From Vreelandella sp031769195 (lineage in GTDB: Bacteria > Pseudomonadota > Gammaproteobacteria > Pseudomonadales > Halomonadaceae), in contig NZ_JAVHNP010000005.1 in the NCBI RefSeq assembly GCF_031769195.1, positions 248,001 to 312,000 on the forward strand: a stretch of DNA of 64,000 nt, given 5' to 3'. This document shows positions 9,334-17,853 of this stretch, piece by piece. The translations under genes and the position numbers were made by a program. Positions within the stretch are counted from its first letter, which is position 1; every line of letters begins with the position of its first letter. A model generated the notes under the pieces. That model searched no databases and was not told the origin of the DNA. It was given only the letters and a program-made list of their open reading frames with translations.

Positions 9334-9858
9334 TTAGTTAGCGGTCCAGAAGATGTAATCCGCTTGGTAAGTCACAACTGCCGTAGCACCGTCATGGCCG
9401 TCGTCACAGGCAACATCGGGAGCGACACCGCCTTGGGTGTTCAGACGCTGAATGTAGCTCACGCCGCTCATCGCGCCTTCGCCTTCAGCCGGGTTGGCTT
9501 CCACAAGCTGCAGCGGGATGTTGCCATCGCCATTAGGCGCCACGGCTAGCTGGGTGCCGGTAATTTTAGAACCATCCAGGGCTTCCCAGGTAGCGGGCGG
9601 GCCGTAGTAGCTGCCGACTTGGGTGCCTTCGCTGTCGTTCAGAGCAGCGTGCGGGCCTTTGAATACCCAGCCCATGGTGCCGTCTTCTTTGGCTTCACAC
9701 ATGTAAGTAATAGCGCCAACGCCAACGGTTTCGAGGGCGACGGTGTTGCCGTCCGGTACTTGGACTTCGGCGGGCGTCATGTCAGCCAGCGCGACGTGAC
9801 TGAAGGATGCAATCAAGGTAGCGGCGAGAGTGGCACGCGTAAGATGTTGGATAGTCAT
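9334..9858 (-). CDS. DUF3455 family exported protein
   Basis: Small secreted or periplasmic protein of unknown function. The 174-residue product has a Sec signal peptide (hydrophobic core TLAATLIASFSHVALA, likely cleavage after ALA near residue 25), followed by the DUF3455 domain: PDGNTVALETVGVGAITYMCEA, a Gly/Pro-rich middle and a C-terminal YQADYIFWTAN. Two cysteines in the mature part could form a disulfide. The ATG at 9858 has AAGGAG at good spacing; an upstream in-frame extension lacks one. It precedes an ECF sigma/anti-sigma pair on the same strand, which suggests envelope-stress control, but no function is known to me. Confidence 0.8.
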   Translation of the reverse strand: MTIQHLTRATLAATLIASFSHVALADMTPAEVQVPDGNTVALETVGVGAITYMCEAKEDGTMGWVFKGPHAALNDSEGTQVGSYYGPPATWEALDGSKITGTQLAVAPNGDGNIPLQLVEANPAEGEGAMSGVSYIQRLNTQGGVAPDVACDDGHDGATAVVTYQADYIFWTAN

Positions 9859-9965
9859 TTCAGTCTCCTTGGTTTTTTTATCAACCGCTTTAAATAGCGG
9901 CTGTATAGGGGATACACACAAGGAGACCGATTGGATGCACTCTTTTTAAAAAATAGTTAAAAAAA

Positions 9966-11081
9966 TTATTGGCTCACCCCGTCCACCGTCACTTGGCGAG
10001 GGCAGGCGTGGCCATTGGCATCAAACAGATGGCACCGCTGGCCTGCCAGCCCCAGGGATGACGCTTGCCCATCCTCAAGCCGGGTTAAGCCATTCAGGCG
10101 CTGGGTTAAGGGTGCCTCAATGCCCGCTACCTGCCAGTGGGCCAGGGTTTCATAGCCCAGCTTTTCGGCCACCATCAGCGTCGCGCTCAGCGTTGCATCC
10201 GCGTGCTCTAGGGCTACAAAGTCTTCGGCGCGCAGCCCAAGCGTGGCGCTATCGCCTGCTTGCAGCTGCTGGCCATTGACCGCCACTGCCAGTGTTTCCC
10301 CATTGTGCAGGCGTACCACGGTTTGACGCTCGCCGGGGTCGACCACGGTGACCGGGAACGTATTGATGCGCGGGGAGCCAATAAACTCCGCCACTTCTAG
10401 CGTATTGGGAAAGTGGTACAGCGACAGCGGTGCGCCTACCTGGGCGATACGCCCTTTTGAGAGCAGCACGATGCGGTCGGCCAGGGTCATCGCCTCGATC
10501 TGGTCGTGGGTGACGTAAATCATGGTGGCGTTTAAGCGCTTATGCAGCGCTGCGATCTGCACCCGCATATCAACTCGCAGCGCGGCGTCCAGATTAGAGA
10601 GCGGCTCATCAAAGAGAAACACGGCGGGCTCTTTCACCAGCGTGCGACCAATGGCGACCCTTTGGCGCTGGCCACCGGAGAGGTCTTTGGGCTTACGCTC
10701 CAGAAGCTCCGTTAGGTGAAGCATATCAGCGGCGTGCTGCACGCGGCGGCGAATCTCCGCTTTATCGGTACGCGCCAGCTTCAGGCCAAAGGCCATGTTC
10801 TCAGCCACGCTCATATGGGGATAGAGCGCGTAGGATTGAAACACCATGCCAATATCCCGCTCCTGGGGCGGGATCTCGTTAATCCGCTGGCCATCTAACT
10901 GCATATCCCCTTCGGTAATATCCTCCAGGCCTGCAATCATGCGCAGCAGCGTGGATTTACCGCAGCCGGAGGGGCCAACAAATACCACGAACTCGCCATC
11001 TTCAATGGTGAGGTCGATATCCCGTGAAATCTCAACGCCATCAAAGGATTTACCAATACCGCTAAGGGTTAAACGTCCCAT
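9966..11081 (-). CDS. ABC transporter ATP-binding protein, MalK/UgpC type (copy 1)
   Basis: Cytoplasmic ATPase of a CUT1-type sugar importer. In the 371-residue protein the Walker A GPSGCGKS is at residues 36-43, the signature LSGGQRQR near 133, and Walker B FLFDEPLSNLD near 155, followed by the MalK-type C-terminal OB-fold regulatory domain. The start at 11081 has GGAGG at good spacing; its first 13 bp overlap the end of the upstream alpha-glucosidase gene, so the two are probably translated together. No permease or binding-protein genes accompany this copy; the only permeases are at 19140-20974, which have their own ATPase at 22721. It could serve the same permeases under different conditions. 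Confidence 0.9.
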   Translation of the reverse strand: MGRLTLSGIGKSFDGVEISRDIDLTIEDGEFVVFVGPSGCGKSTLLRMIAGLEDITEGDMQLDGQRINEIPPQERDIGMVFQSYALYPHMSVAENMAFGLKLARTDKAEIRRRVQHAADMLHLTELLERKPKDLSGGQRQRVAIGRTLVKEPAVFLFDEPLSNLDAALRVDMRVQIAALHKRLNATMIYVTHDQIEAMTLADRIVLLSKGRIAQVGAPLSLYHFPNTLEVAEFIGSPRINTFPVTVVDPGERQTVVRLHNGETLAVAVNGQQLQAGDSATLGLRAEDFVALEHADATLSATLMVAEKLGYETLAHWQVAGIEAPLTQRLNGLTRLEDGQASSLGLAGQRCHLFDANGHACPRQVTVDGVSQ

Positions 11082-12760
11082 GGTGCCTCCTCCTGAGTGT
11101 GCGCGCAGCGAGCAATGGCGACTCCAAACGGCGGCAGTGTCAATGTGCCTGCCTGCCACTCACCGTTTAGCCACTTTGGCGCAGTGGCTAAAGCTTCTGC
11201 ACTGGACGGCGCTGAGCGAATGATGGTCTTGTCGCTAAAATTGAGTGCGACCAACAAGCGCGTTTGCTGATAAGTGCGTTCAAAACAGAGTACGTCATCA
11301 TGCACTGAGTGATAGCGCACGTCGCCTTTGACCAGCGCAGGCTGGGTACGTCGAAACGCTAAAAAAGCCCGATACGCGTTAAGCAGTGAATCGGCGTCCT
11401 GCTCTTGTTGATCGACCGCCAAATTGGCGTGTGCTTCAGGCACCGGCAGCCAGGGCGTTGCGCGGCTAAAGCCCGCATGGCGGGCATCCGCTTGCCAGGG
11501 GTGCGGAGTGCGGCAGCCGTCGCGGCCTTTATAAGCAGGCCAAAAGGTGATGCCCGCCGGGTCTACCAGTTGCTCAAAGGTGAGCTGTGCTTCCGGCAGG
11601 CCCAGCTCTTCTCCTTGGTAAAGGCACACGCTGCCTCGCTGGCTAAGCAGAAACACCATATACAAACGTAGCTTATCCAGCTGTCCTTCCGCCTGCCAAC
11701 GAGTCGCCAGTCGCGTAACGTCGTGGTTGCCCAGCGCCCAGCAGGGCCAGCCGTCGCCAATGCGCGCTTCCATTTCGGTAAGCGTTTCGTGCAAATAGCT
11801 GGGGTCGGCTTTATCGGTCAGCAGGTTAAACGAGTAGCACATGTGAAGGCGTTTGCCGCTCTGGGAGTACTCTGCCATGACGCCAAGGGCGTCGTCGTCG
11901 CCTACTTCGCCCACGCTGGTGGTGCCGGGGTACTCATCCAACAGCGCCCGCAGCCGCTCCAGAAACACTAGGTTTTCCGGCTGGGTTTTGTCGTATTGGT
12001 GCAACTGATAGCCATAGGGGTTGTCGGGGCGAACGCCCAGGAAGCTTTCGGTGACCTCTTGGCGCGGCGGGTTATCCTTTAGCTCGCCATGGGTGCAAAA
12101 ATTCACCGCATCCAAACGAAAGCCATCCACGCCACGCTCTAACCAAAAGCGCACTTCTTCCAACATGGCTTCTACCACTGCTGGTGTGCGGAAGTTTAAA
12201 TCCGGCTGGCTGGCCAGGAAATTATGTAGGTAGTACTGGCAGCGGCGGGTATCCCACTGCCAAGCGCTGCCACCAAACACCGACTGCCAGTTAGTAGGCG
12301 GCGCGCCGTCAGGCTTGGGGTCGGCCCATACGTACCAATCGGCTTTGGGGTTATCGCGGCTTTGGCGACTCTCTTCAAACCAGGCGTGCTGGTCAGAGGA
12401 GTGGGACATCACCTGATCAATCGTCACTTTCAGGCCTCGCGCATGGGCCGCTTCGACGAGGCGGTCGAAGTCTTCCAGCGTGCCGAACATCGGGTCTACA
12501 TCCCGGTAGTTGCTGATGTCGTAGCCAAAGTCTTTCATCGGAGAGGTAAAAAACGGCGAGAGCCAAATGGCATCGACGTTCAGTGAGGCGATGTAGTCGA
12601 GCTTCTCGATCACGCCCTTTAAATCGCCAATCCCTTCGCCCGTGCCATCGCTGTGGCTATCCATAAAGCTGCGGGGATAAATTTGGTAAATCACGGCCCC
12701 GCGCCACCAGTCGGCCCCTTGGCTGCCGATGTAGTGAGAAGTAGACGGTGTCTGCATCAT
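11069..12760 (-). CDS. GH13 alpha-glucosidase (copy 1)
   Basis: Cytoplasmic exo-acting alpha-glucosidase of glycoside hydrolase family 13 (subfamily 23-like), releasing glucose from imported alpha-glucosides. The 563-residue protein has no signal peptide. The catalytic triad is visible as nucleophile D217 (GFRLDAVNF), acid/base E285 (SVGEVGDD) and D347 (ALGNHDVTR). It is a clear paralogue of the enzyme at 21039-22655, but has a 15-residue N-terminal extension, an insert near residues 36-44, and Ala instead of Thr after the nucleophile, which may change linkage preference. The start has AAGGA upstream followed by two adjacent ATG codons, so it could be one residue shorter. MalT-box-like sequences lie in its promoter region. 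Confidence 0.93.
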   Translation of the reverse strand: MMQTPSTSHYIGSQGADWWRGAVIYQIYPRSFMDSHSDGTGEGIGDLKGVIEKLDYIASLNVDAIWLSPFFTSPMKDFGYDISNYRDVDPMFGTLEDFDRLVEAAHARGLKVTIDQVMSHSSDQHAWFEESRQSRDNPKADWYVWADPKPDGAPPTNWQSVFGGSAWQWDTRRCQYYLHNFLASQPDLNFRTPAVVEAMLEEVRFWLERGVDGFRLDAVNFCTHGELKDNPPRQEVTESFLGVRPDNPYGYQLHQYDKTQPENLVFLERLRALLDEYPGTTSVGEVGDDDALGVMAEYSQSGKRLHMCYSFNLLTDKADPSYLHETLTEMEARIGDGWPCWALGNHDVTRLATRWQAEGQLDKLRLYMVFLLSQRGSVCLYQGEELGLPEAQLTFEQLVDPAGITFWPAYKGRDGCRTPHPWQADARHAGFSRATPWLPVPEAHANLAVDQQEQDADSLLNAYRAFLAFRRTQPALVKGDVRYHSVHDDVLCFERTYQQTRLLVALNFSDKTIIRSAPSSAEALATAPKWLNGEWQAGTLTLPPFGVAIARCAHTQEEAPWDV

Positions 12761-12792
12761 GGTGAGTCCTTATCCTTGTTATTGCCGACGGT

Positions 12793-12848
12793 TTTATAAA
12801 CGATGGTTGGCATGATGCAGGCTGCGGGGGAAGATAAAATCCTCCCCC
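12793..12848 (-). promoter_or_regulatory. Putative MalT-activated promoter of the copy-1 alpha-glucosidase operon
   Basis: Reading the minus strand, GGGGGAGGAT (12848-12839) and, in opposite orientation, GGGGGAAGAT (12826-12835) resemble the MalT box GGGGA(T/G)GAGG. They are followed by a TATAAA (12798-12793) that could be a -10 element about 35 bp before the gene start. A further G-rich GAGGAGGAGG lies at about 12873-12882. MalT itself is encoded next door. The box identity is by eye from the consensus. Confidence 0.5.
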
Positions 12849-12930
12849 CTGGGGAGCGCTAGGCGTAGACGCGAGGAGGAGGTGTTAGAAGGCCGTCACG
12901 AGATGGCCAAGCGCCATATGGCTCTCATTC

Positions 12931-12986
12931 CAAGAACTATCTTTCAAGAACTATCTTTGAAGAACTATCTTTCAAGAACTACTCCC
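12931..12986. repeat. 14-bp tandem repeat, four units, at the malT 3' end
   Basis: Three near-identical units of CAAGAACTATCTTT (12931-12944, 12945-12958, 12959-12972, the third starting with G) are followed by a fourth, degraded unit (12973-12986). The malT stop codon (12979-12981) lies inside the fourth unit, so the array occupies the malT 3' untranslated region and abuts the promoter region of the alpha-glucosidase operon. Confidence 0.9.
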
Positions 12987-15684
12987 CCTGGATGTGTGCC
13001 AACAGCTGACCGGCCAGGGCAATCGCTTCATCCCGGCGGCGAATGTTCTGTTTTTGGTAAAGACTGCGGATGTGGGTTTTGATCGTGGTCGGTGCCACCG
13101 ACAGCTGCTCGGCAATCTGCTCGTTGGAAAGCCCCGCGTGAATTAGCCCAAGAATTTGCCATTCGCGACGGGTCAGCGGTGACGTGCGGATCAGCTCGGG
13201 AACATCCGGCCGTGCCACGATATCGGCAATCACCGTTTCATCCAGCATCAGGCGCCGGGCGCTGCCAAAATCCTTTTGTCGCCCTACCAGCGTCAACAGC
13301 CGCTCCGCCCTGGCCTGCTCTAAGGCAGGTAGTTCACCGTGGGCCATCAGCCCGGTTAGCAGGGCTCTTAACGGTTTACCCAAACGTAAAAAACTGCCGA
13401 CCATGGCAGTACGCGACGCCAAGCTTAGCGCTTGCTGCAGATGATGCCGGGCCGCCTCCTCTTGGCCTTGGTGCCAAGCGGCCGCCGCTAAACACAGCTG
13501 ATTGCGGTTAGCATCGGTGACTAACCCTAAGCGCTGGGTGTGTACTTCAAGTGCTTCTAGCAGCGCGCGGGCCTCATCAAAATGGCCCAACAGCGTTAAC
13601 GCCCGAGCGTGGTTGCGCACATTGCACTGGGCAAAGTGGTTGGTGGCACCTTCGGTGATAGGCGCCGGCGCTTCCTGGCGCCAGCGCTCCACTGCTTCTA
13701 GATCCTGGGTAGATTGCCACCAGGTCAACAACGTGGCATGGGCATTGGCGACCCAGTCGATATGGTAATCGCCTTCGGCGAGGATTTTACGCAGCCGTCG
13801 GATATGGTCGGCACACTGGGCCTGGTCGCCCCGGCTTTGCGCCACTTTCGCCAATTGGATATGGCACTGTAGCGTCCAGCGCTCGCCTTGGTTATCCAGC
13901 ACGGCAATGCCTTTTAAAGCGGCCTGCTCGGCTTCATCTAGCCGGTGCCACTCCCAGAGCACTTGGCTGCGAATCCGGTAGAGAAATTCCGCCACGGGCA
14001 GGTGCTCAAGCTCTGCGCGCTCTAAGTGAGCGAAGGCACGCTCTTGGATATCGTAGGCGGCCTGCAAGCGCCCCTGGGCAACCAGGGACTCTGACTGGTG
14101 GCAAAATGACCATAACAATCGCTGATGATCATTACTTTGGCGGGCTTCTCGCTCCACCTCCCGCACTCTCAGCAGCGACTCCTCTAAATGGCCCTGTACA
14201 AACCGCGCCTCGCTTAATATGGCAGTGGCCGTTAGCGGCGTTGTCGCTAAAAAACGAGCAGGCACGGCCAGGGCCTGCTCGGCGAGCGGCGCGGCCCGCT
14301 CGGCATTGCCTTGATTAATCGCCAACTGGGCGCGCAGGGTGGCAAATTCAGCATGCAGCAACTGCCACTCGGGGGCTTCTAACTGTGCCTCAATCCAGCC
14401 AATCACGCGGGCAGTGGTATCAAACTGAAACTGAGCGTGGGCCACCCAACCATACAGCAGCGCAAGCTCTGGACGTTTTGAGAGCGTAAGCTCCCCGATC
14501 AGCCCAAGCCCCTGAGCCAAGAGCGCGTAGGCACCGCTTGCCAACAGTGCAGACCCCTGCGACACCAGCAGGCTGGCCACATCCTCCGGCGCTTCGGCAA
14601 GAATGGCTTGGCGCAGCGCCATGACCGGGTCGTTGAGTGCCAGCCACGCCTGACTGGCACGCTGATGAAGCGTGCGCTGGGTCGCCAGGCTAAGCTCGTG
14701 ACGTCGATGTCGCAGGTACTCGCCAAACAATCGCTGAAAGCGATACCACTGAGCGTGGGGGTCGGGGCGCTCGATAAACAGCCCCGCTTGCTCGAAAGCA
14801 TCAAACCGTTGGGTCAGACGCTCGCCCTCTAATAAGCGCGCCATTAGCTCCGGCGAAAAACGCTCAAGCACCCCAAGCTGTAGCATCAGTTCACGCTCAT
14901 CTAATGGGAGCGCCTGGGCAAGCAGTTCATCAAACCAGGCCACAAAATCGGGGTGAGCGCCATTTAAGCGCTCGACCAGCGCATCAAAGCCGGCTCGGGT
15001 CGTGGTGCGCTCCACCAGCCAGTTGAGCGCCATCACCCAACCGCCGCTTCGGCGTAGCGCTCGCTCAAGACTTACCCGTGTGGGCGGGAAGCTAAGCTGT
15101 TCGGCGCATAGGGTGTGTGCCTCTTCGCTATCAAACGCTAATGCGCTTAAGTCGATCTCTTCCAGCTCGCCGCGCAACCGCAGGCTGGCAAGCCCCAAGG
15201 CGGGCCGTGAACGGCTGGTGAGCGTTAATGTGAGCCAAGCGGGCTGATGGCGCAGCCAACAAGCCAGCCCGGCTAAAATATCGGGATGCGTCAGATGTTC
15301 AAATTCATCGAGCACTAAACGGCATGGGGCGTGCTGCTCGGGTAGCTCGCTGAGCCAGCGCTCTAACTGGTCAACGCAGTTGGCCTGCTCTCCCACTGGC
15401 GACAGCGCTGCTTGCTCACCTACCAGTATCTGGATGGCGGCCTGCCAGTAGTTCAAAAAACGCGCGGGCTGGTTATCCTGTGGATCCAAGCATAGCCAAA
15501 CGGATTCTTGTTCAAGAGCGGGCAGCCGTTCAGCCAGCAGTGTGGTTTTGCCATAGCCTGAAGGGGCTTGAACCACCAGCAACCGAACCCGCTCATTTAA
15601 AGCGAAATAATCATTCAGGCGCGGCCTTGCTACCACGCTTAGCGGCAGCGGGGGTGCTTTTAGCTTTTCCTGAAGCAGAGGCAT
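12979..15684 (-). CDS. malT: MalT-type LuxR-family transcriptional activator
   Basis: Large ATP-dependent STAND regulator that activates maltose/maltodextrin genes on binding ATP and inducer sugar. With the ATG at 15684, which has AAGGAGG at good spacing, it is 901 residues, the same length as E. coli MalT. Seen: N-terminal SVVARPRL, Walker A APSGYGKT at residues 40-47, LVLDEFEHL as Walker B, a long Leu/Ala-rich TPR-like sensor region, and a C-terminal LuxR-type helix-turn-helix (LTRREWQILGLIHAGLSNEQ, then a TIKTHIRSLYQK recognition helix). Neighbours are the porin upstream and the alpha-glucosidase/ATPase operon downstream, all on the same strand. Target sugar is inferred. Confidence 0.9.
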   Translation of the reverse strand: MPLLQEKLKAPPLPLSVVARPRLNDYFALNERVRLLVVQAPSGYGKTTLLAERLPALEQESVWLCLDPQDNQPARFLNYWQAAIQILVGEQAALSPVGEQANCVDQLERWLSELPEQHAPCRLVLDEFEHLTHPDILAGLACWLRHQPAWLTLTLTSRSRPALGLASLRLRGELEEIDLSALAFDSEEAHTLCAEQLSFPPTRVSLERALRRSGGWVMALNWLVERTTTRAGFDALVERLNGAHPDFVAWFDELLAQALPLDERELMLQLGVLERFSPELMARLLEGERLTQRFDAFEQAGLFIERPDPHAQWYRFQRLFGEYLRHRRHELSLATQRTLHQRASQAWLALNDPVMALRQAILAEAPEDVASLLVSQGSALLASGAYALLAQGLGLIGELTLSKRPELALLYGWVAHAQFQFDTTARVIGWIEAQLEAPEWQLLHAEFATLRAQLAINQGNAERAAPLAEQALAVPARFLATTPLTATAILSEARFVQGHLEESLLRVREVEREARQSNDHQRLLWSFCHQSESLVAQGRLQAAYDIQERAFAHLERAELEHLPVAEFLYRIRSQVLWEWHRLDEAEQAALKGIAVLDNQGERWTLQCHIQLAKVAQSRGDQAQCADHIRRLRKILAEGDYHIDWVANAHATLLTWWQSTQDLEAVERWRQEAPAPITEGATNHFAQCNVRNHARALTLLGHFDEARALLEALEVHTQRLGLVTDANRNQLCLAAAAWHQGQEEAARHHLQQALSLASRTAMVGSFLRLGKPLRALLTGLMAHGELPALEQARAERLLTLVGRQKDFGSARRLMLDETVIADIVARPDVPELIRTSPLTRREWQILGLIHAGLSNEQIAEQLSVAPTTIKTHIRSLYQKQNIRRRDEAIALAGQLLAHIQGE

Positions 15685-15711
15685 GGCCCCTCCTTTTGCT
15701 TGGCTGCTAAT

Positions 15712-15736
15712 AAAAAGCCCGCGACGAGTCGCGGGC
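15712..15736 (-). terminator. Intrinsic terminator after the porin gene
   Basis: Arms GCCCGCGA and TCGCGGGC form a strong GC-rich hairpin (15717-15736) followed on the minus strand by TTTTT (15716-15712). It ends the porin transcript just ahead of malT. Confidence 0.85.
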
Positions 15737-15821
15737 AATCAGCATTGGCAATACACCATATGTAAATAACTAAGGGTGAATAACCAAGATCAAAACAGGT
15801 CTGCTAGCGAACAGCGCGCTA

Positions 15822-17357
15822 TTAGAACCATAACTCAGTTTGCACACCGAAGGTGAACTCACCGCCGGTGAAGCCGTCGCTACCCAGCGAGCTCGCGCCG
15901 TAGGCGTTCAGGCTCTCATCCCAATCGCTGTACGTGGTGAACAGGCGAATTTCAGGACGTTTCCAGAACCCACCCACTTCTGGCTTGAACGTCGGCGCAA
16001 TGGTGAACTTCATGTAGTCGCCATCAACGGCATTGCGACCATCATAGCCCTGCGGTTCGAAGTCCATCCACTGGTAGCTGGCCTCGTACTGCATTTCAAA
16101 GTTCTGATTGATTTCATTCGCCAAACGAATATTTAGCGTGGCCCAATCGTAGCTATCGCCATTCGCGAAGCGGTCATCGCTGGTTTCAGCCAAAATGGCC
16201 GGGGCAATACGCCATTGCGGAGCAATATAGGTCGTACCGTACACGGCTAAACGTGTGGCCGTGGCGTCGTCCGTGAGGTCGCCATTGCTACCCAGGCCTT
16301 TCACTTCAGCACCCAAGCCTTGGCCGTGCAGCACGGCGGCTTTGAAGTTACCTTCGCCCATACCGAAGAAGCTATCACCGTGGTAAGCCACCATGGTGTG
16401 CCAGCCGGTATCAGCAGCGGTTTGGCCCACGCCAATATCGCGCTCATCGTTATCGGCCGCGGACATGCCGTTAACCATCACCTGCCAGTTACCGAAGTAA
16501 TTATTGGAGGTCAGCACCAGGTTATCGGTGTTGCTATTTCCACCGTCTAAACCGGGGTTTTCACGGTTAACAATTGGGAATTCGCTGAAGCTGCGGCCAT
16601 AGAGCGAGAAGTTGGTTTTCCAGTTATCCGCTAGCTGAACGTCGTACACACCGCCACCGGTACCGGCCAGGAAGACCACATCGCTGTCGAGCCAGTGAAT
16701 ATCGAAGTTATTACGGTCAAAGCGCTTACCAGCCCAGATGGATGCGTTTTCAAACGCTCCGGTAAAGCTGGGCAGGTCGCTAAATTCTGCATACACCTGG
16801 CGCACGTTTAAGTTGGTGTCATCGCCGACCCAGTCGTTACTGGAGTTAGTGCCATGGGCCAACATGGTGGTGTAACGAGCTTTAGCACCGTTATCAAACT
16901 GCATGCGGTAGTTCAAAATGGCTTCAGAGTAGGTGTCGGGCTCGTTACCCAAACGCCCCACAGCACCACCATTGCCACCTGCTGGCGTTAGGTACGGGCC
17001 GCCTGGGGCGCTTTTGCCATCTTCCCCGATCAACAGGCCAGAGCGGGCATATACATTAAACGAGAAGCCCTCTTCACCACTGGCTTGGCGCTCAACGCGC
17101 GCCAACCGCTCTTCAATGTCGGCATCAGTAGTAGCAGCGGCGGGGGCGCTGGAAGCTGGCGCTGTACCACGGCCTTGTTCTGCCAGCTCCGCGCGACGCT
17201 CAGCCGCATCAGCACGCTGTTCGGCAGCGGCGATGCGCGCTTCCAACTCGGCAAAACGCTCTTCCAAGGTCATATTAGCGTTGGCAGCACCGCATAAACC
17301 AAGACTGGCAGCCGCAACGGCAATGGCTAATGGTGTTTTAAATGTCATTTTATGCAT
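15822..17357 (-). CDS. LamB/ScrY-like maltoporin (carbohydrate-selective outer membrane porin)
   Basis: Outer membrane trimeric porin for oligosaccharides. The 511-residue protein has a signal peptide (cleavage likely after ANA near residue 27), then a periplasmic coiled coil (about residues 28-60, heptads rich in Glu/Ala/Arg) and a linker, as in sucrose porin ScrY, and then a LamB-type barrel starting at FNVYARSGLL and ending with the terminal aromatic residue in QTELWF. The start ATG at 17357 has AAAGG upstream; a second ATG three codons later is possible. It faces the binding-protein gene across a 496-bp control region. Substrate is probably maltose or related alpha-glucosides by context. 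Confidence 0.9.
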   Translation of the reverse strand: MHKMTFKTPLAIAVAAASLGLCGAANANMTLEERFAELEARIAAAEQRADAAERRAELAEQGRGTAPASSAPAAATTDADIEERLARVERQASGEEGFSFNVYARSGLLIGEDGKSAPGGPYLTPAGGNGGAVGRLGNEPDTYSEAILNYRMQFDNGAKARYTTMLAHGTNSSNDWVGDDTNLNVRQVYAEFSDLPSFTGAFENASIWAGKRFDRNNFDIHWLDSDVVFLAGTGGGVYDVQLADNWKTNFSLYGRSFSEFPIVNRENPGLDGGNSNTDNLVLTSNNYFGNWQVMVNGMSAADNDERDIGVGQTAADTGWHTMVAYHGDSFFGMGEGNFKAAVLHGQGLGAEVKGLGSNGDLTDDATATRLAVYGTTYIAPQWRIAPAILAETSDDRFANGDSYDWATLNIRLANEINQNFEMQYEASYQWMDFEPQGYDGRNAVDGDYMKFTIAPTFKPEVGGFWKRPEIRLFTTYSDWDESLNAYGASSLGSDGFTGGEFTFGVQTELWF

Positions 17358-17853
17358 TGTTTTTAAACCTTTGTTTTAAACCCCAGTTTTGAATCCTATT
17401 GTTTTTTGTACCGCACGTCTGAACCCTGTTTGATTCCCTGCTCTTAAGCACATGAGCTGTATTGCCATGTCATTAAAAGCCAGCGTTTCAGCGCTGCCAC
17501 CCGTGTCAGTGACTTCACTCGGCTAACCCCGACAACGCGTTCGCCCTCAACGTCTTTCCCTTGAAATGACAACGAGTGTTGCAAAGCAACCAGCGTTTCG
17601 CTTGCAGGAAGAGTGACAGAAGAAACTTAATCGATTAAGAGCTAGTAAACCAACAAGCTTTTGCTAATTATCGACCAATGTCTAAACCCTTCTTTAACTT
17701 AGGAAAAACGCATTTAAATGCGTTAGACAAAAGTCGCTATTGAACTTCACGCCAACAGACGGCTAACTGACAGCCTACTTAATCGTTTAAGTAGGCGCTG
17801 TTAGCGCTTTGATACCCCATCACTCACAACAAAAAACGCCGAGGAACGCCGTT
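17358..17853. promoter_or_regulatory. Porin / binding-protein intergenic control region
   Basis: This 496-bp spacer between divergent genes holds three palindromes. CTTAATCGATTAAG (17626-17639) and an imperfect 22-bp palindrome at 17774-17795 with core CTTAATCGTTTAAG share the CG-centred form typical of LacI-family operators. AACGCATTTAAATGCGTT (17707-17724) is a perfect 18-bp palindrome without a CG centre. The LacI-family gene at 24007 is the obvious candidate for the first two. No clear MalT box was found here. The stretch 17358-17600 shows nothing else I can name. Confidence 0.65.
17774..17795. promoter_or_regulatory. Putative LacI-family operator upstream of the binding-protein gene
   Basis: A 22-bp inverted repeat with 10 of 11 positions matching and a central CG pair; the core CTTAATCGTTTAAG (17778-17791) differs by one base from the palindrome at 17626-17639. 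It ends 58 bp before the ATG at 17854, where a repressor would block transcription start or escape. Confidence 0.6.

Noticed and set aside
9882..9945. ECF-type promoter (GCATCC ... GTATCC) in front of the DUF3455 gene
   Set aside because: Resembles SigK-type -35 sequence, but the -10 part does not fit and no matching pair was found before the sigma gene.
12931..12986. Short CRISPR array
   Set aside because: The 14-bp units are directly adjacent with no spacers and no cas genes are present.
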